Position numbers and translations under genes: made by a program | Assembly (NCBI RefSeq): GCF_000005505.3 | Contig: NC_016132.3 | Coordinates: forward strand, 25,410,501-25,474,500 | Length of the DNA stretch: 64,000 bases | DNA from: Brachypodium distachyon | Lineage: Eukaryota > Streptophyta > Magnoliopsida > Poales > Poaceae | Direction: 5' to 3' | The notes under the pieces: model-generated | Told to the model about the DNA's origin: nothing | Databases searched by the model: none | What the model saw: only the letters and a program-made list of their open reading frames with translations | Part shown: one piece after another, positions 42,851 through 55,651 of the stretch | Layout of the letters: each line of letters begins with the position of its first letter | How positions within the stretch are numbered: the stretch's first letter is position 1

Positions 42851-44873
42851 CTGCAATGTTTCTGCAAAATCAGAAAACAGGCGTCTTCCTCAGCAGTACA
42901 AGCGGTATTTTATTTTATTTCACAAATATATTCCGTCGTCCTGAAAAACGAAGTACCAGCTTCCCTTTTCCTGAAAAAGCAACAGATGTCAATTGACTAA
43001 TTAAACTAATACATAAATCCATCTCATCTCTAATGGAATAGATCAGCAGCAAGCGAAATGATGGAAACATGCTTCTATAGTATTTATTTCATCTTATTGC
43101 ACTTACGCAAATAAAAAACTACAACAGGAAGTGGTCTGATCAACATACATTTCTCTAAAACTACATTTAAATGGGTGTGAAACAGTAATGTGGTACAAAC
43201 CTAAGGCATTCAAATAAAAAACTACAACATGAAGTAGTATTTAAATTCGTAACATAACTTGAAGAACAAACCTGCACACTACATACCAACCATGGAGAAA
43301 TTAAAGCATGGATTTGTTGGCAGTTGAAATCTAGAATGCTTGTAAACAGCCGGAATATCAATTGGCATTTTCAGCAAACACGTGGTGGGTCTGTGAGCAA
43401 TTGATGTGTTGAGAAATGTCTTACCTGAAATATAGAATGCTTGTGGACAACGATCAAACAACGATGCACCCAACGTGAAGACGACCATGGTTGATGCGCA
43501 GCTTCCCTGGCCGGGCACGCGCTGCCCTGGGCAGGTGCGGAGACTCCCCTGTCCAGCAAGATCAGGTGGCCGGGGAGAAGTGGATAGCGGCGGCGTGCAG
43601 CAGATCAGGTGGCAGGGTCGTGATCGGAATTCTTGGTCTCGTGTGGGGGGATCAGCGGCGGCGGCGGTGCCTCATCGCGTGGCTCTAACGATGGCCACGG
43701 ATCGTAGGTGGAGGCGAGCAGACGGGGCGGGCTGACGCGCGGCAGAGGAGGGCCACGGCCGGAGGGGAGGAGGAGGTGGCGCCTCGTCCCGTGGCCCTGA
43801 CGGCGGCCGCGGATCGTAGGTGGAGGCGAGCAGGCGAGGCGGGCTGAGGTGCGGCAGAGGAGGGCCGCGGAGGGAAGGAGGCGGCAGCGACCTCAGGGTA
43901 AGGGAAGGAGGATGGGGGAGTGGGGGGCGGAGGGGGACGAGGCTGCGGCGGCCGCAGGGGAAGGGAAGGAGGAGGCGGCATTGGAGTCTGGATGGGCGAG
44001 GAGAAAAGAAGGAAGAAAATGGTTCGGACGAGGGGCTGAAAGATTCTCCTGCAGGTGAAATTATTTCAGTCTCAACAGGTAATCACTAAACGCACACGGT
44101 TAACTAGTAATCTGATGTTTAGAGAGTCTGATTGCGGGGCTATTAATACTTTGTCTTCGTTTAGTGAGGTGGACGTTGAAAAGAACATGTTGGTGCCTTT
44201 ATAAACAGTAGAGATAGAGATGAACAGAACAAATTCAGGTCACCAGAACCAGCTCTGGCCTTGAGTTTCATCCGGTAACGTAGAGCACTGTTATCGTTAC
44301 ATATATTGAAGTATGAAAAACTGAGACCCATTACTCATATATGAAAGTCTGAAAAACTGAGAACCATTACTCAGTAATTCATGCTCGTCTAAATTACTGT
44401 CTCCGGACGGAATTGTACTAAATCTGAGACTAATTCCAACCGGAGGAAGTACTAATTTTTGCAATATAAAGATAACGTATTGAATCGTCTATGAAGATAG
44501 AAATGTGACTACTAGCAGACCAGAGATCATATATATATATCATAAAGAGAACAAACAATATGCATGATTTTTCAACTAGTTACACAACTTCAGGAAAAAA
44601 ACTAGTTTCATAATTTAAAAGAAAAACTAGTTACAAAAAATAATGCTTGATCTACAGAAGAATGACAGCACACATGTATATCTCCTGTCCCTTTTAAGAT
44701 ATATTCCTGGGAAGCCTCGGAGCACAGGAAACTGAAGAACCTAATCCTCTCTTAGGTTGTTTCCACCGGCCATAATCATATTGTGAAACTGAAATCTAGG
44801 CAATGGCACCAACAAGCTCGAGGGAAAACTTCATAGGCACCAATACAACATCTTTGGATCCTACAGACATATT
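42851..44873. other. Intergenic region with a GC-rich repeat block
   Basis: The stretch 43475-44060 is strongly GC-rich with open frames on both strands but no recognisable protein. The GC block includes a direct repeat of period about 112 bp: 'atcgtaggtggaggcgagca' starts at 43701 and again at 43813. A short Stowaway-like remnant (ctccggacggaattg, then caaccggaggaag) lies at 44400-44449. The last part is the 3' flank of the transporter gene. Confidence 0.45.
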
Positions 44874-47504
44874 CTACTGTTCCTTCTTCTCCTTTTCTTT
44901 CCTCTCTTTAATCAACGATGAGCAACATAGCGGCAGCATTGTGCACGCAGCCTCAATCAACAAGCAAAGCGGCAGTGCTGAGAAATCATCCCCAGATACT
45001 CCCATGAATTCAGCAAGCGCAACCCCAAGATATCCACTGATAATAGTTGAGAGGGCAAGCGCAGACATGACAAAGGCCATAACCGATCCCTCACACCCAG
45101 AAGGGCAAAGGTTTGCTATAAGAACACTGAAAGGTAGCACCTTGAACAACATAAGACCCTCTAGCAGCCCTGAGAACACAATGGTGTACATGGAATCTGG
45201 TATTCCGACCTTCCTGTATACTCCCTGAACAAATAACACATCTGACAACATTATGACCGCGGTGATGAACTGCAGAGCCGATAAGACCTTACGCGCAGGA
45301 ATTGTTTTGAAGCATTTGTTGTATGCCATGCTCCAAGCCAAGAGAGCCACTTGCCCGAAAACCTTGGATAAACCGATAATTGACGAATCAAGTCTTAACA
45401 CTTCAGTTTGATAGAAGAACATGGTCCCAAGTAGAAATGGTATAACAGCATATGACACTGAAAACCATATGATTGACCAAAATATTTCAGGCATACAGAG
45501 AGCATTCGACAGCTCTTTGATTTGTTTGCGGATGCTGGAGACCACTGATGTATTAGTAGCTGCCTTTGGGAGTTTGAGGGAGCTCTCAGGTATAGCCATA
45601 GTAGTGAAGAACTGGAGCACGAGAAGGATTGCAAAAAAAAGAAACATGGCTTTGGGAGAAAAGTAACTGAGAGCAATGCCACCAAGAAGGTTTCCTAACG
45701 CACCAGCGGAAGAGCCAAACATAAAAGCAAGAGATTGAAGTTGTCCCCCTGAGGAAGAGGCCGCTTGCTTTCCGGCCTCTGCTACAATGGCATCATTGGC
45801 AACCTCACATATTGATGCACCAAAGTTGCTCAAGAGGAGAAAAATGGTAAGAACTGGAAGAGAAAGAGATGGCCAGAGGGCAATTCCTACCCATGATACT
45901 GCCTGCAAGAGAGCTGCAACCACAGCAATAACAAGGTATGTTACAAATTTGGAACTATAGTCAGCTATATAAGGAGAAACAGTTGAGTGTAGTATAAAGC
46001 AAGCATTTCCAGAAGCATCAGTTATGGTGTTCTATACAGTGATTATCACGAGTAAATTACACTAATTTTTATTAGGTACTCCCTCCGTTCCATAATTCTT
46101 GTCTCAAATTTGCTCAAAAATGAATGTATCTATTCCTAAAAAGTGTCTAGATACATGTAATATTTCGACAAGAATTATGGAACGGAGGGAGTATCTGATC
46201 GTGCCAATTATATCAACAAAGTACCAGTAAACTTCCAAGCTTTGGCATGTCAACCCCTGATCGCTTAGTTGGGCTTTTATGCCCAAAATAAAGGCAAGAC
46301 AAGATATTAAAGGCACCAAAGTCGTTATGTATGCCAATTAGCTTCCTGAATTTACTTAATTGTGCCTCTTGCATATCTGCCATACTGCACTTTTCTGTTA
46401 ATTAATAGAGGGAATTTAAAGACGGAGCTAGCTACTAAATGATGCGAACTAGACAGTGATATTCAAAGACCCAAATGATGGCAGTCATTTAGTCAATCAA
46501 AATATGATGGCACTGCAGAAATTGTATTACTTAAGCGTGGAATGTGAGGATGTGCAGCCTTAAGTTTCCTGATGCTCGAATATGACGGTACACTAAGAAT
46601 TTCATCATGACACATTAAAGTGGACTGCGTGGTTGAGAGTGGGACAAAAGTTGCTGCTCTGAAAGCCTAATCGCACAAAAGAAGATGGAGAGTGATGGTA
46701 TATGATCAGAAAGAGAAAAGGAAAAGTGAAAGAAAACAAAAGGCATGCAATTAATCAAGAGGACATGTGTTTGAGTATATTCTTTGCGGTGTTATCCTTC
46801 GCCACAGGACGAACATGTAGAAACAACACGCAAGAAGAGAATGTGTGCGGTTGACGTTTCAATTTCTCTCCAGATAAAATCGCAAAGAGAGAAAGATATT
46901 CTATTGTACTTTCCAGCCGACTCTGCTCTGGCATACGAGAATTCCTACACATTCACTAATCAATTGCAGCTAAAAAAAAGAGGAGAAATTGCACATTCAA
47001 CCTAACGTGTCATAAAAGGAATGAGCAGGAAAGGTGGAAAAAATCTTCAGAATTGGAGTACGATTCTGTATCACGAGGGTGGTTCCGAACATTCCACGTT
47101 AACTGTTAAAGTAGGGTATGGAATCACGCAGGAGATCATGGTGTTTCGCTACAGAAGTTGGCGCCTGCAGATCTGGGACACGGCAATGCAAGGACATGGG
47201 GGCGAAAGGGAGGAAGGGGGGGCGTACCGCCGATGGCGACGTACGGCAGGCGTCGGTAGCCGCGGATGGGGACGGCGTCGGAGAGGAGGCCGAGGAGCGG
47301 CTTGGCGACCATGGGCAGGTTGGCGGACGCCTGGAGGATCTGCAGCGAGGAGGCGGCGACGCCCATGCCGTCCTTGAGGAAGAAATTGACGCCGAGCCAC
47401 GGGAACAGCCGGAACCCCTGCACCCAGAACCCGACCCCGATCACCCACCGCTGCGTGGCCGCCGCCGCCGCCCTCTCGCCCTCCATCTTCTGCTCCTTCT
47501 CCAT
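44874..47504 (-). CDS. Folate-biopterin transporter family (BT1) membrane protein
   Basis: Two exons on the minus strand: 47228-47504 and 44874-45913, joined GT-AG across the sequence VAIG|ALLQAVSW, giving 438 aa. The protein is hydrophobic with about ten to twelve membrane segments. Family-type features are LFPWLGVNFFLKDGMG and KPLLGLLSDAVPIRGYRR after the first helices, then CEVANDAIVAEAGKQA and LAFMFGSSAGALGNLLGG. The C-terminus is a Lys/Glu-rich tail (IKERKEKEKKEQ). Members move folates or pterins across plastid or other membranes. It is at the short end for plant members and lacks an obvious transit peptide, so the membrane it serves is unclear. The intron (45914-47227) carries a Stowaway. 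Confidence 0.9.
46079..46191. mobile_element. Stowaway MITE in the transporter intron
   Basis: 113 bp with nearly perfect inverted ends CTCCCTCCGTTCCATAATTC, flanked by TA (46077-46078, 46192-46193). Same family as the copies at 32848 and 50117. Confidence 0.93.
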
Positions 47505-48188
47505 GTCCCTCGTCCCCCTAACCCAATAGCAAATCTCGATCCTCTGCTCTCAGCCGGCCTGTTCGATCCAAGAGGAGGGGAACGACAAGAGAAGTGACTG
47601 AGAGAGAGAGAGCTGGTGGTGGTTCGTGTTCTATGCTGGAAGTACCTCCGGGTGTGGAAGGACACGTGGGAGGGCAGGTGTTAATGAGGTGGGATTGATT
47701 ATTCACGCAGGGGAATGGATGGCACGAGATGAACCAACACGATTACACGAACACGCGGCGGGAGCCAGCCTCGGTGGACTCTGGAGTGCGTCGTCGCGTT
47801 CCCAGATCTCGGTGGGAAAATGCCTTTTGCCCTGGCTCCGGCTCACGGAGAAGCTCGAATCGCGGAAGTCAAGCCATAAACAACACAAGGCGAGTGCAAA
47901 TCTGGACACCAGCTTCTCGTCGGGAAATTGTTTAAGCACGAGTTGTATGGAAGCAAAAGACGTTGTGTGCTCCGCTTGGCAAGCTGGGAGGTCTAGATGA
48001 TCTATCGTCACGAATCATGTCCGAAAGAAACTTATACCCCTAAAATCCTACTATAGCACGAGACAAGAAAACGTGTCATTCACTTTGAACTAGTTTGTCT
48101 ATTGTTTATAGGATTAAAATGATTTTTGTATAGCTCATGAAATTGTTTTTTAATACAAAAATGTTCTTTATGTAAAAATGTTTTCTTA

Positions 48189-48301
48189 CTCTCTCCGTCC
48201 CATATTAAGTGACAAAATATTACATGTATCTATACGCTTTTTGGATGTAGATACGTCCATATTTGGACAAATTTGAATCACTCAATATCAGACGGAGTGA
48301 G
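48189..48301. mobile_element. Stowaway MITE
   Basis: Inverted ends CTCTCTCCGTCCCATATT and its worn complement (AATATCAGACGGAGTGAG), flanked by TA on both sides (48187-48188, 48302-48303). Confidence 0.85.
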
Positions 48302-48431
48302 TATATATGTTCCAACATCCACAAATTACTCACATAATTCTGATAGATATAGGGATTTAATATGTCCAAAAACCTAGATATTCTATGCAAGTAAAGATAA
48401 GCATGAAGCATTTAAGGTCCGCAATTAATTA

Positions 48432-48803
48432 CTCCCTCCATTTCACAAAGGTTGGCGTATTTTGTTTCGTTAAGAAAAGCCTTTTACCAAGATTTACTCT
48501 ATTAATATGTGCAGTAAGTTATATGATACAAGACAATGATCATTAGCAAGAACTTTTAAAGACGAATCCATTTATTCTCTCTGTCCAACAAAAGATGTCT
48601 CAAATTTGACTAAATTTGAATGCATCTATACACTAAGTCATGTCTAGATACATTCAAATTTTAACAAACTTGAGACATCTTTTGTTGGAAGGAGAGAATA
48701 TATAAATTTCATGTATGAAAAAACACATATGAATAGAGTTTTCATTAGTCAAAGCCTTGTCTTAACGAAACAAAATACGCCAACCTTTGTGAAATGGAGG
48801 GAG
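48432..48803. mobile_element. Stowaway MITE interrupted by a second Stowaway
   Basis: Ends CTCCCTCCATTTCACAAA and its complement. It is an inverted-orientation relative of the intact element at 42258, sharing 'ggcgtattttgtttcgtta'. The left flank is TA; the right flank has changed to AA. It is split by the element at 48575. Confidence 0.9.
48575..48698. mobile_element. Nested Stowaway MITE
   Basis: 124 bp with inverted ends TTCTCTCTGTCCAACAAAAG and its near complement, flanked by TA. It sits exactly where the related element at 42258 has a single uninterrupted TA context (gaatccattgatataaattt read on the opposite strand there). Confidence 0.92.
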
Positions 48804-50116
48804 AAATCGATTATCAACACACTCGTTTACAAGAATACAGATTGGGACTATCACGGTGAGTTTCACCCGATCCAAGGCGCCGTTCTTTGCTATATAAAAA
48901 AGGAGTGAATTTCAGATTTTATCCATCAAAGAAAGTTCGTGATACATTTTACCACTTTAGCCAAAATTTCTTTGTTTTACCAATCTAAGAAACTTTTGGC
49001 ACAGTTTTACCAGTTTTAAAATTTTCGACTATCCCGAAAGAGTGGCCCCACCCGCTAGGTCTACGTGGCACCTCCACATCGGAATCATATCTCCTAAACT
49101 GAATACGTTTCAAAGAAGGGAGTTCAAACTTTTGCAACACTCAAAGATCAATTTTGTATTCCGGGTAAAAAAATCATTTTTGTATATGACCGAAATTCAT
49201 TGAATTTAGACAGGTTTTGATCAAACTTAATCAGTAGGACTAAAATTTCATCTCACTAGTTTTGAAATTTCGAGTTAGTAATTTTTGTACACACCTAGAC
49301 TTTGAAAATTTTCAACACCGCACTCGAGTTGGCTAAGCCATACCAGCTTGCCAACGACCGCATCGAGTGGCCATGTAGGTGTAAATGTGGGGCCACTCTA
49401 TTAGGATTGAAACAAAAATTAAAATTGTAGAATTTTAGTTTGATAAAAATCATCTAAAAATCAATAGATTTTGGTCGAGATAACATCAAGATGTTTTTGA
49501 ATTTTTGGCGACCTTTGAAATTTAAACCCTGATCTGAGACGATATACACCTAGTCAAAGGCGAGCCTTCAATTGGGTTAGACCGACATGAAACTCAATGT
49601 GGTTTTAATTTGCTACCGTGGATTTTTTTTTCCGTTTCACCTTATTAAAAAACTTTTGGCATGATTTTGCTTCTTTCTAGTCTTTTGGCTACCATGATAA
49701 AATGGTCTTATATGTCAGTACTATGTGGCGCCTCCATGTTGGAGTAGATAATATCAAAATGATTTTTGGAAATTTGGTGACCTCTGAAAATTTATACCGT
49801 GATCCGAAGCATAGTAAGGAGATACACCTAGTTGGAGGTTAGCCTTCGATTGGGTTAGACCGAGATGAAACTCAATGTGGTTTCAAAGTGCTACGGTGGA
49901 AATGTTTCCTCTGTTTTACCTCAAGATGGCAATGGATACTCAAAAAATGGATATCCAGCTCATGGATCGCGGGTATGTAGCACGATCTTGCTCCATGGAT
50001 ATACATGAACGGATACCCACCAACTCGTGGAGTGGGCATGGATCGCAAATTTGATTCATGGATATCCATGGATACACGGTATTTAATAAAACAAAAAAAA
50101 TACTAACATGTAGGTA

Positions 50117-50229
50117 CTCCCTACGATCGGTATTACTTGTCTCAAATTTGCCCAAATACGGATGTATCTATGAGTAAAAAGCGTATAGATACATGTAATA
50201 TTTTGACAAGTAATTCCGGCCGGAGGGAG
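50117..50229. mobile_element. Stowaway MITE
   Basis: Ends CTCCCTACGATCGGTATTAC and CCGGCCGGAGGGAG, flanked by TA. Same family as the copies at 32848 and 46079. Confidence 0.9.
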
Positions 50230-51475
50230 TACATTATTTAGCTATATGACTAATATAAATAGTTCTCCTTCCTCCTTAACTCTAACCTTAACTCATTTCG
50301 CAATACTTAAGGCAAGCTAGTGACCACCCTCTTATAAGAGCTATGTCGGAGTCAATGAGAGTGAACTTTGAGAAGTATTGGACAAATGTTCATGGTCTTA
50401 TGCTATTGCAACCGTTCTAAATTCACGATATAACTGCATAGTTTAGAGGCTTTATATCGATCTCTATATGAATATTGTCTTATGGCTATTTTAAGCCATT
50501 TTATGTTCATCCATGGATGTCCATGGATACCCAGTGGATATGGATGTGGATATTGTTTTGGATCCACCGTTACTTTCATGGATGAATAATTGATTTGGAG
50601 ATGGATGTGGATATTGATATGGATTTGGTCCGTCCGTCCAGACCCATCCCACCGCCATCCTGAATTTTACCTACCTTATCAAAGAAACTTTTGATATTAT
50701 TTTGCCTTTTTTAAATGTTTTGTCCACCATAACAAAATGGTCTTATACGTTGCTGTGCTATGGCATGACCAGCGCGTGGGGTCATCAAAGCTCTTCGATC
50801 TGCACAACATGGTGACCCAATGACGGCGAGAGATCTCCATCACATTGTCAATGACCAAATGGTTAGAAATTATCTTCAGATGTGTTATACAAGTCGAGAA
50901 CATGAAGATCTTTAAAACCAACAAACTCAATAAGACCATCATCAACATAGACGGAAACCATAAGAATTTGTAAAGTTATTCATCAATCCCAGAACAATGT
51001 TAGCAGAACCAGTCCACCAAACACGATTTCTGAAATTAAGTGTCTTAATTAATCAGGATCAATAATGTTAGGGTTCAAAGTTCAGGGATTAAAAAGTAAG
51101 ATTCGATTCAAACTTTGTCTACGAGATGAGGGTTTAAAACGGATTTTTCTATTTTCCTTTTTTTTAAGGGAACTGGTGCCTCCATGTTGGAGGTTTTTTT
51201 TGTTTTTTCTTCGAGGGAAACTGTTTTTTTTTTAGCGAATTCGAGGGGAACTGGCCGACCTGACAACCTCTGTTGGGCCCGGATGTAAACTGGGCTGAAC
51301 ACCGGCGTCGGCGATAGCGCGGACCTATCCAGCGCGGAGGCAAAAAGCCCCAGTCCCCAGCCCCATCCTCCTCCGCCGCCGGTCCTCTTCTTCCGCCTCC
51401 GCTGCAGCCGAGCCCCTCTCGTCGCCTCCTACCGGCCTCGACCCCTCCCTCCACCGATCCACCGGAGGCGGCGCC

Positions 51476-53160
51476 ATGTCTCAGAACAACCCCTCCCAGC
51501 TCCTCCCCTCAGGTGCGCAATGGAACCTCGTTTTATGTCGCAAGCTTCTTCTGATTTCTCCGTATCTACATCGTCTGTCGTCTAGTTTCCTGGCTTCCTG
51601 GGTTCGAGTTCTTAACTCACCCCTTTTAACTCTTTGCGTGCGGCTGCGCGCGGGGGTGCTTGCTTGAACTGAGCAGAGCTGATCGACCGATGCATCGGAT
51701 CCAAGATTTGGGTGATCATGAAGGGAGACAAGGAGCTCGTCGGCACCCTCTGCGGGTTCGATGTCTACGTGAACATGGTCCTTGAGGACGTCACTGAGTA
51801 GTAAGTGAAAATCACCCAAACCCTAAACCCTAGTTTCTCTAGATCGATGCCATTTCAGTTAATTATGTTATTTCAAAATCTTAGGGTGATTCTGGTTTAT
51901 TTGGACTGATGAATCATTGGCTTATTTTTAGACCTGTGTATCACCTTGTAATGACTTCAATTTTGAAGTACACACCTGCACTGTCATATACGTGATAAAC
52001 GTAAATGGTTCATAATGAAATTTTATTGAATATTTACAATGCGTCAATATGACTACAAATAGTTCCCATGAATGGACAAAAAATTGAACATCTTGTATCT
52101 GGTGGATCCTAAGCTCATTGGAGTTTTGATGCTTCATCTTATCTGTCATAGATCCAAAACCAGGTAGTTTCAACAACATTATTGATACAACACGATGTAG
52201 TAGTGGTCATTGTAGTAGATATAAAGGGAATTGATGCAGGTGGTGCTACAGTGTAGTTCACACCGACATTCGTGGCTTCCACATAAGCCACAACAGTTGA
52301 CCTGAGGCACAACGTCGGAACACCAATTTTTATGTTGTGACGGACAGAAAAATGTGTCCTGATTTGTTGATACAATGGAGATAGACAAGAGTAGGAAGAA
52401 GGCTGGGAGGGGGTTGGTTATGTGGAATAGAAAATTAAGTTTTTGCTTCATATTATCTACTTGTTTATAATATAAAGTGTTGAAGTTCTTCAAAGTGGCT
52501 GGCGGTAGTTTTTCTCAAATGTTGCACTACTTGAAAGCCATTTAGTGGATTTTCAATTTTTGTTGATTTCACAGTACATGAAAGATTTTGGGGTGCTGCA
52601 TTTGTCCATGTAGTTTTCTTCTTTATTGAAAATCATGTTTAATTGGCAAAAGTCCATAAGAAAATATCATGACTATCTGATGCATCGTTGAGGGAAATCG
52701 TACGTAGAGCTAGCTTCGCATGCATCTGATGGCCAGGGAAACATCAGCGCTTAGCACTTTGTACTCCGCAATCGATGGTTGTTAGAATTTCTAGCTAGTC
52801 AATTTCTACGCTCATTAACTAAGACTGATGTTTACTTGTTCTCCATCTGCACTTCTTGCATACTATCTTCTAAGTTATTTTCCCAAGGACTTTTCTTCTG
52901 AAAGTGTATTGTCTAATTGTATCATCTAACTGTTTTACAGTGAGTATACTGCTGAGGGCCGTCGCATAACGAAACTTGACCAGATCCTCCTTAATGGGAA
53001 CAACATAGCTATCGTAAGAATTTATTTTCGAATGCCACTCTCTGGTTGTGATAAAATGATGAGGCTGATATGTAATACTAATTGCCCCGCTAACATCTTT
53101 GCCATATCTGTTTTCCTTGTGCAGTTAGTTCCTGGTGGTTCACCGCCAGATGTGGCATGA
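51476..53160 (+). CDS. LSM5: U6 snRNA-associated Sm-like protein LSm5
   Basis: Four exons: 51476-51512, 51677-51800, 52941-53013 and 53125-53160, all GT-AG, giving 89 aa, the usual length for plant LSm5. The Sm1 motif is visible as [20 protein letters not shown], then [14 protein letters not shown]; the Sm2 motif is [15 protein letters not shown]. LSm5 is a subunit of the LSm2-8 ring that binds the U6 snRNA 3' end in the nucleus and of the LSm1-7 ring in cytoplasmic mRNA decay. The ATG lies in gccATGt context after a GC-rich leader. The long second intron (51801-52940) has no identified insertion. Confidence 0.95.
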
Positions 53161-54847
53161 GCGAGCGCTTCTGGAGGGTTATCTGTTTGAGGCTAAAGGA
53201 GACACAGTGAAACCTGAACCTTGTATGGATAAACCGCTCGATTTCTTTGTCAAATGTACTTCTTGGATTGATGGTTGTACTAAAGTTTAGCTACTGCCAA
53301 AACTTGAAGCTTCTTCTGTATGGAACTTACTAACCTGAAAGATTGCCCCTGCAAATTGCTGCATTTATATGACTCGTCAATGCTAATTATGAGATATCTG
53401 TTTATCGCATTGTTTTGCAGTGTGTTCGTTGAAATGATTTTGTTATGGACTGAGAATCTGTTGCTATCTGTGATTCTGCAATGGCTGTTGGTGATTGTTG
53501 TTAACTTTTCTTTGTGAAATTTGGTGCCTGGTCGTTAGCTTCTCAGCACAATTGGAAACTTGGCTGTAAACATTAATATGACCGTTTTATATGTTACGGA
53601 AATATGCTATGAACTTATGGAAAGGTAATCATAGTGGTATGACAAAATCTTCTTTTGGAATACTCAAATTAAAGTTCGTCAGGACTTGAACTCAAGTAGC
53701 AGAGGAATCTGTTGGGTTGACGACGGGGGAAAGGCTGTCAGAAGATGGTTGAGACCTGAGATTACAAAGGTCAAAGGCCGATTTCGTACGTAGCCAATTT
53801 GCAATGTGAACAATTAGAGTAAGGGGCGTTAATGCTCGATGGCACAAGTGCGGATATAAATGTAGGGCGTCTACGCCGGTCTTACAGTGAAGGTTGCCGT
53901 ACACTTGGACAGGTTGACACGTCGATATTTTTTTTTGAATAGGTTCGGTCGATCCTGCGGGTGCGACTTAGTCCTATGTTAGGAAAAGCTTTGAGGGGGT
54001 TGTTAGCCGAGGGCTTGGGCCAAACGGATCTTCCCAAGACACCTTTTGGCGAGAGGTTTGTCGGGGCCGCCTCGTACTTGGACCGAACGCGTCTTTCCAA
54101 GTATCGAGGTTAGGATACCCTTGAAATTCTAACCCAATCCCTTCTCCTTCGAGTCCGGGCCGAATGCGTCTTGCCGGATCTCGAAACTAGAGCTCTTTGC
54201 AAGAGGTTCTAGCCCTCTCCCCTTGAGTTTATTTAAGTTGAGAGTAAATGATACATGCCCCCATGGAGGGTATCTATAGCCTAGGGGTCCGTGACAAATG
54301 ACCATGGCTATCCTTGAGGGAGAGAGAAAAGTAGGGCAAAATGGTAAAAGTAGCTCATTTGGTACATAACTTTTGTATGCACCATGTGAGAAAAATAGGG
54401 CTTGGTCCATGGTCCATCATGGACCAAGGGCCCCCTCTTCTCACTTTTCTTGCCCCCACTCTAACTCATTTGATCCCTTGACCATGGCATGAGAGGCTTG
54501 AGTCGTTGACTAGTCTTCCTCAGCCACGTAGGATTGACCGCGCCACGTAAGTGTCTTTGACTCGTGCTTGCGGAATGTTGACTTGGTCGTCGTCACGTAG
54601 GATTTACGGCCCGACCTATATAAGGGTTTTATTTTACTACAACACAATGAAAAACATATCAAGCTATACTTGTGAAGGAATATTTTTGCTGTCATGCAAG
54701 GGCCGGTAGCTAAGAGCATATACATCTAAAATATTTGAACTCATATAAATTTGAATTGAAGTGGATGTTACAGTTCAAAAAATTGGCAAAGAGGAACGGA
54801 AATTTTACAATACCAGAATATACTGTTGCATGATTTGTTACACACTA
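53161..54847. other. Downstream of LSM5; possible LTR remnant
   Basis: The first several hundred bases are the LSM5 3' flank. About 53930-54660 changes in composition and reads like an LTR: 'atgcccccatggagggtatc' near 54251 and a TATA-like 'cctatataagg' at 54615-54625. I found no ends or target duplication, so it is not called as an element. Confidence 0.35.
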
Positions 54848-55651
54848 TTAACATCCCGCATACCCCAACGTATAGCCTTCTGGTGCTACCGGGTAGTGCT
54901 CCAGCATCTCGTTTATCGTCATGAAGTCATCGTCCGGCACCTCGTACAAGCAGTTGTCTTGGTCTCTGTCCTCATCAGGCTGGTTGGTCTCGGAGAAGAG
55001 GATGACCATGCCAACGGCTCCATCCGGATGGCCATGGAAGCCTTTTCCCTTGGGCAGCAGCTTTGGCGAGCGGAACGCAAACATCTGCATGATCATCTTG
55101 CTGCCCAATTCCCCGAAGTCGCGAACAACGTTGTTATCCACCATGAAGCGCTTGTACTCTTCCCCAGAGCCGACGAGCCTGTAGACACCGTTCGACCACT
55201 TATTCTCAAAATAGACGAACTCGAAGTCGTATCGGCGCCCGTCACGATCAAACACGGGCATCTCTCGTCCTTTGGAGTTGTAACAGTCGATTATCAGGTT
55301 GTCCAGCTCGCGGTCCGTGAAGATCTCCGCGATGTGCCTGCCGGGGCTGTCGGCGTCCACGGAGAAGCGCCCGTTGGTGAGCTTGGCCTCGTGCTTGGTG
55401 ACATGTTTCGCGTAGACGCAGGTCGGCGTGGACGCGTCGAGCGCCGACAGCTGCGAAAGCAGGGCGTCGCTGCTGCAGGCTTCGTGGAACGTGACTTGGC
55501 GATACGTCTCCAGCAGGGGCAAGTCTTTGCCACCGGGCTTCCTGAGCTGGTCCCTCCATAAGGCCTTGCCCCTCTCGGCCGCCAACTCCTCGTCGATGGC
55601 CCGTTGACGGTATCCGTCGTAGTTGCCCGGAGACGAAGTCCCTTGACCCAT
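54848..55651 (-). CDS. Single-exon protein of unknown function with a B3-like region
   Basis: 267 aa, intact, starting MGQGTSS and ending GYTLGYAGC. Roughly residues 85-185 resemble a worn plant B3 fold: a strand-turn start (AKHVTKHEAKLTNGRFSVDA), then MPVFDRDGRRYDFEFVYFEN and NGVYRLVGSGEEYKRFMVDN. The rest is acidic with no recognised motif. If real, the B3 fold would suggest DNA binding, but the basic contact residues of typical B3 domains are not evident. The N-terminus also fits a myristoylation signal (Gly2, Ser6), which argues for a membrane rather than a nuclear role. I do not assign a function. A 5' leader of ordinary promoter sequence lies above 55652. Confidence 0.75.
   Translation of the reverse strand: MGQGTSSPGNYDGYRQRAIDEELAAERGKALWRDQLRKPGGKDLPLLETYRQVTFHEACSSDALLSQLSALDASTPTCVYAKHVTKHEAKLTNGRFSVDADSPGRHIAEIFTDRELDNLIIDCYNSKGREMPVFDRDGRRYDFEFVYFENKWSNGVYRLVGSGEEYKRFMVDNNVVRDFGELGSKMIMQMFAFRSPKLLPKGKGFHGHPDGAVGMVILFSETNQPDEDRDQDNCLYEVPDDDFMTINEMLEHYPVAPEGYTLGYAGC

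Larger units (their letters stand above)
47505..51475. other. Intergenic region between divergent transporter and LSM5 genes
   Basis: Holds the two promoters at its ends and four Stowaway elements, listed separately. The rest is AT-rich. Two diverged copies of a roughly 80-bp word set ('gttagaccgagatgaaactcaatgtgg' type, split here as 'gttagaccga' and 'actcaatgtggtt') occur near 49580 and 49853. No gene is supported. Confidence 0.5.

Noticed and set aside
53930..54660. Possible solo LTR downstream of LSM5
   Set aside because: TATA-like and LTR-like words are present, but I found no TG...CA ends and no 5-bp duplication.
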